A DNA stretch of 64,000 nt from Rhodoferax fermentans (GCF_002017865.1 NZ_MTJN01000002.1:4092001-4156000), one strand, 5' to 3'. Counted from the stretch's first letter, positions 8,861 to 17,069 are shown. Made by a program: numbers and translations. Notes: generated by a model not told the origin, from the sequence alone.

Positions 8861-8875
8861 TAGACCAGTCGTCTA
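8861..8875. promoter_or_regulatory. Putative NemR-like operator in front of the TetR gene
   Basis: TAGACCAGTCGTCTA begins 20 bp upstream of the chosen start of the NemR-like regulator. It shares 13 of 15 positions with the site at 8168-8182. The position suggests negative autoregulation. Confidence 0.65.
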
Positions 8876-8944
8876 GTTAATTAATGTCTGCAACTTTTTG
8901 GGGTAACACCATGTTGATGCCACCCCCATGACCATGGCATCACC

Positions 8945-9943
8945 TCAATCGACTGGCACGCACATTGACACCCCAGCCTGACCGCGTTGCCAGCACGGGC
9001 TGGCGCTGTGGTGGTCCAGCGTGGGGATGCCGTCCATGCTGATGTTGGCCACCCGGGTGTCAAGCGCTGTGACACCCTGCTTGTCGAGCAACAAGCGCAG
9101 CACCCAGCCTTGGCGCTGGCGGGCGTTGTCGGTTTCTTTCATGACAAAGTTGCCCACGCTGTAGATGATGGGTTTGCCCCGGTAGTGTTCAATCTCCTGC
9201 GTCACATGCGGGTGTCCGCCAATCACCGCATCCGCGCCCGCCTCAATCATCAGACGAGCCAGCTGGCGCTGGCGCGGGTTGGACGTCAGCTCGTTCTCCC
9301 AACCCCAGTGCATCACCGGGATCACCAGATCGGCTTTGTAAGTTGTGCGCGCCTTTTGGATGTCGGCCACGACTTGCTCGTCCTCGCTCCAGGCCACACC
9401 GGGGGCGTTGTGGTCAGCCTCGAAACTGCGCGGCATGAATTCGCTGTACCCCAGCAAGGCAATACGCAGCCCCTTGCGCTCAAAAATCAGCGGTGTGTGC
9501 GCCTCGGCCAGGTTGTGGCCGCCGCCAAACTGACCCAACTGCACGCCTTTCAACAGCCCCAGCATCTCGGCAAAAGCCTCTCGCCCAAAGTCACCCGAAT
9601 GGTTGTTGGCCAGCGCCACCGCGTCAAAGTGGCGTTTGAGCACCGGCAAGACACGCGGGTGCGCCCGGAAGGTGTAGTTCTTGTCACCCGCCGAGCCCGT
9701 GGTGGCCACCACACATTCCAGATTGCCCAGGCGGATGTCAGCCGCCTTGAAAACACCGGCAAAGTCGGCAAACGGATCACCGCCTTGCGCAATCAGCTCA
9801 CCAGCGCTGTCGTCCAAAACAATGTCACCAGCAAATACCAGGCTCACCGGTGCGCTGGTGTCCGCAGCAAACCCGACCGAACAGGCCAGCAGCAAAGCCG
9901 CTGCCACGGCACGGCGGCAATTGGACATCACAACCCGGCTCAT
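8945..9943 (-). CDS. CapA family protein (PGA_cap metallophosphoesterase-like)
   Basis: A 332-residue exported protein with a signal peptide (AAALLLACSVGFA, cut near residue 26) and a CapA/PGA_cap domain. Typical blocks are VFAGDIVLD, RLGNLECVV, ALANNHSGDFG, VMHWGWENE and GGHPHV, matching the metal-binding Asp, Asn and His positions of this calcineurin-like fold. CapA of Bacillus functions in poly-gamma-glutamate capsule synthesis, but lone homologues are common in proteobacteria and have no proven role. It overlaps by 4 bp the gene for a small secreted protein upstream on the same strand, so the two are probably co-expressed. Confidence 0.82.
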   Translation of the reverse strand: MSRVVMSNCRRAVAAALLLACSVGFAADTSAPVSLVFAGDIVLDDSAGELIAQGGDPFADFAGVFKAADIRLGNLECVVATTGSAGDKNYTFRAHPRVLPVLKRHFDAVALANNHSGDFGREAFAEMLGLLKGVQLGQFGGGHNLAEAHTPLIFERKGLRIALLGYSEFMPRSFEADHNAPGVAWSEDEQVVADIQKARTTYKADLVIPVMHWGWENELTSNPRQRQLARLMIEAGADAVIGGHPHVTQEIEHYRGKPIIYSVGNFVMKETDNARQRQGWVLRLLLDKQGVTALDTRVANISMDGIPTLDHHSASPCWQRGQAGVSMCVPVD

Positions 9944-10353
9944 GGCTGGACCCCCTGCAAAGTGCAGCTGTAGATCAACTCACGCTCGACCGGGCCCGCG
10001 TACAGATGGTGGGTGCCTGTGAGTGGGTAAGCGGTCTCACCCGTCTGAAACGGCGGCAGATGGATGGCCTCGTGGATCAGCAGCGGCTGTTGGCGGGTGT
10101 CCAGGTAGGCGTAGAGCTTGACGTAGTCCACCCGGCTGCCCTGCCCCACCATCACCGGCTTGAACCAGAAACGCCCGCCAATGTCGACGGCAGGCACCGG
10201 GTAGGGGTCGGTCACCGGTGTCGCCTCCAGCACATGGGCGCTGCCCGCGTAGGTGACCTCGCAGCGCAGCAGCGGTGTCGCCCAGGCGGTGGCGCCAAAC
10301 ACCAGAGCGGCCATCAGGGCAAGGTGGGTTCTCAAGGGAAAAGGGAGGTGCAT
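9940..10353 (-). CDS. Small secreted protein of unknown function
   Basis: A 137-residue protein that I do not recognise. It begins with a clear signal peptide (LALMAALVFGATAWA, cleavage near residue 26). The mature part is rich in beta-prone segments and has two Cys residues (LLRCEV near the start, YSCTL near the end) that could form a disulfide. The stop overlaps the ATG of the CapA-family gene (4 bp), so the pair forms an operon and the protein probably works in the periplasm with CapA. A perfect 8-bp inverted repeat, GCTGCCTG/CAGGCAGC, lies upstream at 10402-10419. Confidence 0.7.
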   Translation of the reverse strand: MHLPFPLRTHLALMAALVFGATAWATPLLRCEVTYAGSAHVLEATPVTDPYPVPAVDIGGRFWFKPVMVGQGSRVDYVKLYAYLDTRQQPLLIHEAIHLPPFQTGETAYPLTGTHHLYAGPVERELIYSCTLQGVQP

Positions 10354-10447
10354 GGGGTGCGTTCTCGGGGAATCCAGGGTATCGGATCAAATGGGCCAAA
10401 CGCTGCCTGTGCAGGCAGCATCAAGGCCCTGGCATCGACCACACGGC

Positions 10448-11020
10448 TCAGACATGGTTCAGGATCAGGCCAGCCAGCGTCTGACCAGACACCAGCGTGA
10501 CGCCATGCTCTTTGGCAAAGGACTGTGCCTGCGCAGACACCTCCCCCAGGCTGATGTAGACGCAGATATCAACGTCCTGGCTGCGCCCGGTTGCCAGCAG
10601 TTCGCGCAAGGGTTCAACCCCATGTGCGGCGGCTTTCCAGCGTTTGGCACTGACCAGAATGGTGCGGCCCGAGAACGTCAGCTTGAAGTCTGCCGCCGAA
10701 CCGGGCAGTGGGGTCACCGCATAACCCTGGTGTTCATAGGCCCGCTGCAGCAGCGCTGAGAACTCACGCCAGGGCATCGCCCCTGCGCGTTCCAGCGCCT
10801 GTGCCACACGCTTCGAGTTGGGTCCCTGCCCCTGTTGCCACGCGCGGTACAAACCAATGCCCAGAAAAGGCAAGGCTGCCAGCATCCCGAACGGACGGTA
10901 TTGGGCGGGCAACAGCGCACCACTGGCCAGCACAATCACCAGCACCACCAACATGCTGGCCCACCAGGGCGAGCGCAGCAGAACGGCGTACAAGGAGTTG
11001 GAGGACATTTTCCATTTCAT
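10448..11020 (-). CDS. Membrane-anchored Mrr-like restriction endonuclease domain protein
   Basis: A 190-residue protein with two hydrophobic segments near the N-terminus (about residues 18-36 and 42-58) followed by a cytoplasmic Mrr_cat-like domain. The nuclease core appears as Asp in SAADFKL, then TILVSAKRWK, where the SAK replaces the more usual QxK catalytic motif. Such membrane-tethered Mrr-like proteins are frequent in Comamonadaceae with no known partner methylase; none is visible here. An alternative start, ATG at 11008, would remove four residues. The function (foreign DNA cleavage or another nucleic-acid role) is open. Confidence 0.72.
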   Translation of the reverse strand: MKWKMSSNSLYAVLLRSPWWASMLVVLVIVLASGALLPAQYRPFGMLAALPFLGIGLYRAWQQGQGPNSKRVAQALERAGAMPWREFSALLQRAYEHQGYAVTPLPGSAADFKLTFSGRTILVSAKRWKAAAHGVEPLRELLATGRSQDVDICVYISLGEVSAQAQSFAKEHGVTLVSGQTLAGLILNHV

Positions 11021-11087
11021 GACGGTACCCGGGATCTTTCAAGGAGAAAAAAGGCTGCAGTGTAGAGGGGTCGGGCAGGTTCAGACT

Positions 11088-11918
11088 TCAGGTCGACCAG
11101 ATGCGTGGGCTCACCGCAGGCAGCTGCCAGAAATGGGCACGCCAGGCCACCCATACCTGGCGCAGCAGCAACATGGCGGGCTCCACCAGCGGCGACAACA
11201 CCCGCAGCACCATCACCTGCGGGTTCGGGCAGCTCACACCCGCGCTGGCGTGCAGCGCATGGGCGTCAAGCAGGCTGCGTGCGAGCTCCAGCCCAGCCTC
11301 ACGGCGATGGCGCTCCAGCGGACTGCCACTCACAAAAAACAGCGAGGCCATACACCGGTGGCCAGCCAGCCCCAGCGGGCCATCCATCAACCGTTTGTCT
11401 GTCGCATCGATACGGCCTCGCTCCAGCCAAACACCCGGCACCTCGATATGCTGCAAAAAACTGCCCAACTCAAACGGCAAGGCGGCGCTGGGCAGGCCAA
11501 AGGCGGTCACATCCCAGCCCATGAACTCAGCCTGGGGCGCCAGGTTCAACGTCAGGCGGTTTTCGGCACGGCACTGGTTGTAGGCCAATGCTTCCAACGG
11601 CAGCCACTCCAAGCGGGCCTGGTCCTGCAGGTCAATCCGTGTGCGCTGCAGCGCCAGCTCACCGGCAGAGCGGTAAAAACGGGTGGCGCCCGGTGTGGTG
11701 AGCAGGCCGTGGGCCTTGCCACTGGCGGCCACCGTCATGTCCAGCGTGTCACCACCCACCAAGCCACCGGGTGGGTGCACCAACACGTTGTGGCAAATGC
11801 CATCACCTTCCGGGTACAGGCTTTGCAAGATACGTAGCGGGCCATTGTGGCTGTGCCGCGCCACCGTGCGCTCTTGCTCTGAGGTGTAGCGGATGTCGAG
11901 TTGGGCGTGCCAGGTCAT
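11088..11918 (-). CDS. ureD: Urease accessory protein UreD
   Basis: A 276-residue UreD/UreH chaperone that binds the urease apoprotein together with UreF and UreG during nickel insertion. Typical segments are PLRILQSLYPEGDGICHNVLVHPPGG near residue 30 (a shorter form of the motif is GGLVGGD), TPGATRFYRSAG and EFMGWDVTAFG. It overlaps by 4 bp the deaminase gene upstream and lies at the end of a leftward operon with an ABC transporter. It is more than 23 kb away from ureA-G and on the other strand, whereas UreD is usually next to ureA; no second ureD was found in the window, so this copy presumably serves the cluster at 35.6-42.0 kb. Confidence 0.92.
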   Translation of the reverse strand: MTWHAQLDIRYTSEQERTVARHSHNGPLRILQSLYPEGDGICHNVLVHPPGGLVGGDTLDMTVAASGKAHGLLTTPGATRFYRSAGELALQRTRIDLQDQARLEWLPLEALAYNQCRAENRLTLNLAPQAEFMGWDVTAFGLPSAALPFELGSFLQHIEVPGVWLERGRIDATDKRLMDGPLGLAGHRCMASLFFVSGSPLERHRREAGLELARSLLDAHALHASAGVSCPNPQVMVLRVLSPLVEPAMLLLRQVWVAWRAHFWQLPAVSPRIWST

Positions 11919-12436
11919 GGCGCCAGTTTAGGCGGAGCCACCTGGGCAGCCGTCCAGAAACTGCTGTGCAGGGCGGCAATTTCTGCCTCGACCTCAGGCA
12001 CCGGGCCAATCACGCGAATCGTTTTTTGCCCGGCGGCAAACACCGTGCGGCACGGCAAATCGAGCGTCGGGTTCTCGGCATGGTTGCCAGTCAGGCCCAG
12101 CAGGCGGCGCTCGGTCAGCCCAAACACCAGCTTGCCAATGTTCGCCCAGTACTGGGTACCGGCACACATGGCGCAGGGCTCCACGGTGGTCACCAGGGTG
12201 CAGTCCCCTAAAAAATCAGGAGCATACTGCCCAGCAGCTATGCGGGCCAGCACCGATTCTGCGTGATTGACCGTGTCGACATTGCCTTGTTCCAGCAGCA
12301 CCGTCTCCAGGTCAGGCGCGACCAGAATCGCACCAAACGGGTGGTGTCCTTGGTTCATGGCTTGCCGCGCTACCTCGTTGGCGCGCCGCAGGTGGCGGTT
12401 GACTTGGTCCGGGCTCATCTGTTGCGCCACGCTCAA
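11915..12436 (-). CDS. Nucleoside/nucleobase deaminase (CDA fold)
   Basis: A 173-residue zinc-dependent deaminase. Zinc ligands and catalytic Glu are visible as HAES in TVNHAES and PCAMC in TTVEPCAMCAG. The overall pattern, HPFGAILV followed by HAE and PCxxC, is that of guanine deaminase/TadA-like enzymes; the substrate (guanine, cytosine, isoguanine or another amino-purine or pyrimidine) cannot be decided. It overlaps the permease gene upstream and ureD downstream by 4 bp each, so it is tightly co-translated with a nitrogen-compound importer and a urease chaperone. Release of ammonia from an imported nucleobase is the inferred role. Confidence 0.82.
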   Translation of the reverse strand: MSVAQQMSPDQVNRHLRRANEVARQAMNQGHHPFGAILVAPDLETVLLEQGNVDTVNHAESVLARIAAGQYAPDFLGDCTLVTTVEPCAMCAGTQYWANIGKLVFGLTERRLLGLTGNHAENPTLDLPCRTVFAAGQKTIRVIGPVPEVEAEIAALHSSFWTAAQVAPPKLAP

Positions 12437-13200
12437 TGCCCCTGCGAGCCGCGATGTGCCCAGCCGGTGGTGTGTTTTTCGATGACGCTGAACAGCTCGT
12501 ACATCACCATCGCCATCGCACCCACCACCACCAGCCCGGCAAAAGCCAGCCCCATCTGCATGGACGACCCGGCCGAAATCAGCAGGTAACCAATGCCTTC
12601 GTTGGCAGCGGTCATCTCACTGACCGTGGTGCCCACAAACGCCAGCGTGATCGCCACCTTGAGAGAGCCATAAAAATACGGCATGGATCGCGGCAGGCCC
12701 ACCTTGATCAACACGTCCCAGCGTTTGGCACCCAGCACCCGCAGCACATCTTCCAGCTCAGGCTCCAGCGTCGCCAAGCCGGTGGCGATGTTGACCATGA
12801 TCGGGAAAAAGCTGATCAAAAACGCGGTCAGGATCGCCGGGCCGACCCCGATGCCAAACCAGACCACCAGAATCGGCACAAACGCGGCTTTGGGCAAGGC
12901 ATTAAACGCCGTCATCAGCGGGTAAACCGCCGCATAAGCCAGGCGCGAGCTGCCGATCACAAAACCCAGCAACACCCCCACCACAATGGCCAAACCAAAA
13001 CCCACCATCGTCACCCAAAAGGTGCGCCAAGCGTGGCCAGCGATGACATCACGAAACTCCCAGAACTGCGTCCAGATGCGCCACGGGCTCGGAAAAATGA
13101 ACTCGGACACGGCAAATGCCGAGCACAACACCTGCCACAACACAAGCACCGCGGTCAGCAGCAGCCAGGGCGACCAGATTTCCATTTGTCTTTTGTTCAT
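12433..13200 (-). CDS. ABC transporter permease, NitT/TauT (SsuC-like) family
   Basis: A 255-residue inner-membrane permease with about six hydrophobic segments and the BPD_transp_1 EAA loop near TLEPELEDVLRVLGAKRWD. This class imports taurine, sulfonates, nitrate, thiamine precursors or nucleobase-like compounds. I chose the ATG at 13200 (MNKRQME); the frame extends to a TTG at 13227 that has no better ribosome site. It overlaps the deaminase gene by 4 bp and follows the ATPase gene by 54 bp. With the ATPase and binding protein it makes a complete importer; the linked deaminase and ureD suggest an organic nitrogen substrate. Confidence 0.87.
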   Translation of the reverse strand: MNKRQMEIWSPWLLLTAVLVLWQVLCSAFAVSEFIFPSPWRIWTQFWEFRDVIAGHAWRTFWVTMVGFGLAIVVGVLLGFVIGSSRLAYAAVYPLMTAFNALPKAAFVPILVVWFGIGVGPAILTAFLISFFPIMVNIATGLATLEPELEDVLRVLGAKRWDVLIKVGLPRSMPYFYGSLKVAITLAFVGTTVSEMTAANEGIGYLLISAGSSMQMGLAFAGLVVVGAMAMVMYELFSVIEKHTTGWAHRGSQGH

Positions 13201-13254
13201 AGGGTCACCAGAAGGGTTGGGGGCCAATGTCAGTATTGGGGTCTGTTCTGAGCG

Positions 13255-14082
13255 TCATGGCACAACGGATGCACCAGTTTGGCGCACAGCACCTATGTGG
13301 CCACGCAGTTCGTGCACGATGTCGCCAAATTCCTGGGTGTAGGTGATCTCCAGGTCACGCGGGCGCGGCAAGTCAATCTCCCGGCGCACCACAAACCGGC
13401 CCGGGCTTTTGCTCATCACATACACCGTGTCGGCCAGGAACACACTCTCGCGCAGGTCATGGGTGACCAGGATCACGTTGAACTTCTGCTCGGTCCACAA
13501 GTCGCGCAAGATGCACCACAACTCTTCCCGCGTAAACGCATCAAGCGCACCAAAAGGCTCATCGAGCAGCAGCATCTTGGGCTCGTGGATCAGCGCACGG
13601 CAGATGCTGGCGCGCTGCTGCATGCCGCCCGAGAGCTGCCAAGGGAACTTGTCTTCGTACCCTCCCAGACCGACTTTTTGCAGCAGTTGGCGCGCACGTT
13701 CCTCGTATTCCTTGCGTTTGGCTTTGAAGTGGCTGCGGTAGGGTTCCACAATTTCAAGCGGCAGCAGCACGTTGTCCACCGTGGTACGCCAGGGCAACAG
13801 GCTGGGCGCCTGAAACGCCATGCCGCTGATCTTGAGTGGCCCGGTCACCGGCTGCTGGTCGATCAAAATTTTGCCCATGGAGGGCATCTTCAAGCCAGTG
13901 GCCAGCTTCATGAAGGTGGATTTGCCACAGCCCGACGGCCCGACGATGGCGATGAACTCACCCTGGCGCACCTTGAGGTCAATCGCCTCCACGGCAAACT
14001 GGTTTTCCACCAGCAACTCATGGTTGTAGGCCAGCCAGACGTCTGAAAAATCGACAAACCAGGGGGATGGCTCTTTGTGCAT
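13255..14082 (-). CDS. ABC transporter ATP-binding protein, NitT/TauT family
   Basis: A 275-residue ATPase of the SsuB/TauB type. Walker A GPSGCGKST lies near residue 48, the Q-loop in AFQAPSLLPWRT, the signature LSGGMQQRASICRAL, Walker B MLLLDEPFGALDA and the switch His in VTHDL. It drives the permease encoded 54 bp downstream. The gap to the binding-protein gene upstream (156 bp) contains a copy of the local AGCCCTT palindromic repeat, which could modulate the relative amounts of binding protein and ATPase from one transcript. Confidence 0.9.
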   Translation of the reverse strand: MHKEPSPWFVDFSDVWLAYNHELLVENQFAVEAIDLKVRQGEFIAIVGPSGCGKSTFMKLATGLKMPSMGKILIDQQPVTGPLKISGMAFQAPSLLPWRTTVDNVLLPLEIVEPYRSHFKAKRKEYEERARQLLQKVGLGGYEDKFPWQLSGGMQQRASICRALIHEPKMLLLDEPFGALDAFTREELWCILRDLWTEQKFNVILVTHDLRESVFLADTVYVMSKSPGRFVVRREIDLPRPRDLEITYTQEFGDIVHELRGHIGAVRQTGASVVP

Positions 14083-14098
14083 GTTGATATAAGAAATA

Positions 14099-14137
14099 GG
14101 CCTCCAGCCCTTTTAATATAAGGGATATCAGCTATTG
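14099..14137. repeat. Short palindromic repeat (AGCCCTT family), copy 1
   Basis: Core GGCCTCCAGCCCTT, then AATATAAGGGATATCAGCTATTG. It is an inverted repeat of the family found at a dozen places in this window, with ends TAGCT and GGCC(T)C and arms AGCCCTT/AAGGGCT. It lies between the binding-protein and ATPase genes of one operon. The rest of this 156-bp gap shows nothing else. Confidence 0.7.
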
Positions 14138-14238
14138 AATTTGAGTAACACCACCAGCCAGGTCTTGGCCTGCCTGCACCTGGACACACAGTCAGACCGG
14201 CCCAGCGACTAGCGCTGCGCCGACCCGTCGCTCAGCAC

Positions 14239-15267
14239 TTATTTCTTGGGCAACACGTCCAGCACGGCCTTGGTCGGCAAAAAGCTGCCGTTCCAGACCT
14301 GTTCGGGGTTCACGCGAGTCTTGGTGTTAAAGGCGTCCGACACTTGGCTGGCCATCAAACTCAAGCGTGGGCCGTTGACCTGGCCAAACCCTTCAGCACG
14401 GGCGTTGGGGCTGTTGATCACGGTGTCAATCGCGAGTTTGAGGCGGCGGGTTTCCAGCTCCACATTCACGATGCCGTCACGCGCTTTCACATCCGCAATG
14501 GCTGCTGCGGGGTTGGTGATCACGTCCTTGGCGCCCTTGGCAAATGCAGCCAGAAAGGCTTTGATCGCGGCCGGGTTGTCCTTGATCATCTTGGGCGAAA
14601 CGATGATGGCATTGCCATAGAGCTTGACACCAAAATCGGGGTACGGCAGCACCGTCACATCAGCGGCCTTGACACCCCGTGCTTCCAGGTTCAACAGGGA
14701 GGTGAAGGTGAAGCCGGTGATGGCATCCACATCACCGCGCACCAGCATGGTTTCGCGCAGCGGCGGGTCCATCGCGGTCCAGGCCACATTGGTCACGGCG
14801 TTGGCCTTGGCAAAAATCGGGAAGGCACGGCGGCCCGCGTCAAACACCGGGGCGCCGAGTTTTTTGCCACTCAGGTCAGCCGGGGTTTTGATGCCGGATT
14901 TTTTGAGCGCCATCACCGAGGCCGGTGTGTCGTTGTAGACCATCATCACCGCCACCGGCTTGTTGGGTGCGTCGGGGTTGTTGGCGTGGAACTCCATCAG
15001 CGCGGCCAAATCGGCAAACCCCATGTCGTACGCACCCGAGGCCACACGGGTCACCGTGCCACCCGAGCCGTTGCCGGCGTCAATCGTCACATCCAGCCCG
15101 GCGGCCTTGAAATAGCCTTTGGCAGCGGGGGTCACAAAAAAGGCCGCAGGGCCTTCAAAACGCCAATCGAGCTGGAACTTGATCGGGGTGGTTTGGGCCT
15201 GGGCCAGGCCCAGCACCGAGGTGGCAGCCAGGGCAAGAGTCGTTTGGAGAAAAAAGCGTTTGGGCAT
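14239..15267 (-). CDS. ABC transporter substrate-binding protein (NMT1/THI5-like)
   Basis: A 342-residue periplasmic binding protein with an N-terminal signal peptide (FFLQTTLALAATSVLGLAQA) and an NMT1-like fold: KFQLDWRFEGPAAFF, then GGTVTRVASGAYDMGFADLAAL. The LDW and GAYDMGFAD features are typical for NitT/TauT and pyrimidine-type binding proteins. The ATG at 15267 (MPKRFF) has a GAGG site before it and lies about 29 nt after the start point predicted for the sigma-54 promoter at 15306-15323, which rules out the in-frame ATG at 15303. The ligand is unknown; the linked deaminase and ureD suggest a nitrogen-rich compound such as a nucleobase. Confidence 0.88.
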   Translation of the reverse strand: MPKRFFLQTTLALAATSVLGLAQAQTTPIKFQLDWRFEGPAAFFVTPAAKGYFKAAGLDVTIDAGNGSGGTVTRVASGAYDMGFADLAALMEFHANNPDAPNKPVAVMMVYNDTPASVMALKKSGIKTPADLSGKKLGAPVFDAGRRAFPIFAKANAVTNVAWTAMDPPLRETMLVRGDVDAITGFTFTSLLNLEARGVKAADVTVLPYPDFGVKLYGNAIIVSPKMIKDNPAAIKAFLAAFAKGAKDVITNPAAAIADVKARDGIVNVELETRRLKLAIDTVINSPNARAEGFGQVNGPRLSLMASQVSDAFNTKTRVNPEQVWNGSFLPTKAVLDVLPKK

Positions 15268-15307
15268 GGGGACCTCGTGAAGACAGAAGTTGAGCTTCAT
15301 CAAGATA

Positions 15308-15321
15308 GCAATATCGGTGCC
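15308..15321 (-). promoter_or_regulatory. Sigma-54 promoter of the ABC transporter-deaminase-ureD operon
   Basis: On the minus strand the sequence reads TGGCACCGATATTGCTA: GG, exactly ten bases, then GC, with full TGGCAC and TTGC elements. This matches the sigma-54 consensus closely. The predicted transcript start is near 15296, giving a 5' leader of about 29 nt. No NtrC-type enhancer was identified with confidence. Confidence 0.75.
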
Positions 15322-15388
15322 AGCCGGGCCTGAAACGCGGCATCAGCGCAGCCAGCCCGGTCCCTGCCTTGCAAAAGCTAGTGTTTAC

Positions 15389-15424
15389 ATAGCTACATCC
15401 CCTTTCCAATTAAGGGCTAGAGGC
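15389..15424. repeat. Short palindromic repeat (AGCCCTT family), copy 2
   Basis: Begins ATAGCTACATCCCCTT and ends TTAAGGGCTAGAGGC. It lies between the MocR gene end and the sigma-54 promoter of the ABC operon, upstream of that promoter. Confidence 0.7.
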
Positions 15425-15467
15425 CAAAAATGCATAAAACCCCAGCAACCCGATCCGGGCGAAAAGC

Positions 15468-16931
15468 CTAGCGCCGCAGCTGGTTCAGCGTTGTCTCCAG
15501 CCACTTCAACACCGCCGGGTTCTGGCTGGTGGCGATGTTCATGCGCATGAAGGTGCTGGGGCTTTGTTGCGGTGAAAACAGCGCGCCCGGCGCCAGCAGG
15601 TAACCCGCCTCCAGCGCCAGCGCGGCCAGCGCGATGGTGTCCACCCCGGTGTCAAACCAGCCATGAAAACCGGCCTGCGGTCGACAATAAGGTGTCAGAC
15701 CAAGTGACTCCAGCCGGGCAAAGGTCGGCTCGCGTAACTCGTCGAGCGCCGCATGCACACGCTGGCAGTGTTTGCGGTAGCTGCCTTCGGTGAGTGCCCG
15801 GTGCACGATGCGTTCGTTGATCTCGGGGGTGGCCAGTGAGGTCAACAGCTTCTGGTTACCCAGGGTTTCGGCAATCTCGGCCGAAGCGGCCAGATAACCC
15901 ACGCGCACATTGGGCACCAGCATCTTGGAAAAACTGCCCAGGTAAATCACCCGCTTGAGCTGATCCAGGCTGGCCAGCCGCGCTGTCGGAATGCCGCTGG
16001 GCAAAAAGTCGGCGTAAATGTCGTCTTCCACCACAATCAGGTCATGGGCCTCGGCCACACGCAGGATCTGGTAGGCCGCCGCAGGCGTCAGCAGCAGGCC
16101 GGTCGGGTTGTGCAACACGGTGTTGAGCAGCAACATCTTGGGCTGGCAACTGGCCGCCAACTCGGCCAGCGCGGCCACGTCTGGCCCCTGCGGGGTGTAG
16201 GGCAGGCTGACCAGGTTGACCCCCATCATCGAGAGCGTGCCCAGCTGCGCCGACCAGGCCGGGTTGCCCACAATCACGCTGTCACCAGGGCGCAGGAACT
16301 TGCGCGCAATCAGGTCCACCGCCTGGGTCGCGCCCGAGGTGGTCAGGATCTGTGCCGGGCTGGCAGATATCTCCAGCTCGGCCAGGCGCCGCACGATCTG
16401 CTCACGCAATGGCGCGTAGCCCTGCGCCAGCGCCGCGTGTGACAGCTGCAAACCCGCCGTGGCCGCCACCGAACGCAGGCCACCTTTGATCAGCTCACCG
16501 CCACACAAATCGGGTGGCAGGTAACCAAAACCGGGCGCCTTGTCGGCGGCAATGCCACTTTGCATGTTGCGGACCAGCCAGCCCATGTCGATGGGCTGGA
16601 CCCGCGCCGGGGTGGCCCGGGCCCGTTTGGGGCTGGCCGCTTGCTCTGGCTCACGCACAAAAAAGCCCGCACCCCGGCGCGCCTGCAGCCGCCCACGCGC
16701 CACCAACCGCTCATAAGCCTCGACCACGGTGAATCGCGAGACACCCCGCTCTGTCGCCAGCTGGCGCACCGAGGGCATGCGCATACCAGGGCGAAACACC
16801 TGCTGGCTCATGCGCAACTCGGCCCACTGCACGAGTTGGTCCACCAGCGTGCCCTGCCCGCTCAAGGCGCTGGCGGGATCAGATGACTTGAGGTGTTGCG
16901 AGCTGGCCGGATCTGGGGACGTGGTGTTCAT
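15468..16931 (-). CDS. MocR-type transcriptional regulator (GntR HTH + aminotransferase fold)
   Basis: A 487-residue fusion of a GntR winged helix (about residues 28-100; MRMPSVRQLATERGVSRFTVVEAYERL) and a class I aminotransferase-like domain with the PLP-lysine region YLGSFSKMLVPNVRVGYL. MocR proteins sense PLP-linked amino compounds and control adjacent amino-acid, vitamin B6 or GABA genes. The upstream gap to the divergent DUF2917 gene contains an 11-bp direct repeat (16987-17008), the type of site MocR proteins use. The target is not obvious: the divergent genes are a DUF2917 protein and an acetyltransferase. Confidence 0.87.
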   Translation of the reverse strand: MNTTSPDPASSQHLKSSDPASALSGQGTLVDQLVQWAELRMSQQVFRPGMRMPSVRQLATERGVSRFTVVEAYERLVARGRLQARRGAGFFVREPEQAASPKRARATPARVQPIDMGWLVRNMQSGIAADKAPGFGYLPPDLCGGELIKGGLRSVAATAGLQLSHAALAQGYAPLREQIVRRLAELEISASPAQILTTSGATQAVDLIARKFLRPGDSVIVGNPAWSAQLGTLSMMGVNLVSLPYTPQGPDVAALAELAASCQPKMLLLNTVLHNPTGLLLTPAAAYQILRVAEAHDLIVVEDDIYADFLPSGIPTARLASLDQLKRVIYLGSFSKMLVPNVRVGYLAASAEIAETLGNQKLLTSLATPEINERIVHRALTEGSYRKHCQRVHAALDELREPTFARLESLGLTPYCRPQAGFHGWFDTGVDTIALAALALEAGYLLAPGALFSPQQSPSTFMRMNIATSQNPAVLKWLETTLNQLRR

Positions 16932-16986
16932 GGCCTTGGATTGTATTGGTCAAAAAACCGGGCCAGTTATCTTAACTATCTTGGTC

Positions 16987-17008
16987 ACTGTACTGGTACT
17001 GTACAGGT
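16987..17008. promoter_or_regulatory. Tandem 11-bp direct repeat, candidate MocR operator
   Basis: ACTGTACTGGT (16987-16997) is followed directly by ACTGTACAGGT (16998-17008), differing at one base. Together they also form the palindrome CTGTAC..GTACAG. Two further TTGGTC copies lie just upstream. The site is in the 138-bp gap between MocR and DUF2917 genes. Confidence 0.6.
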
Positions 17009-17069
17009 GCAACACCTACAGTGTGGATACCCGTTTTTCCGATGAACCCTCGCCTGCAAGGAGCACAAC

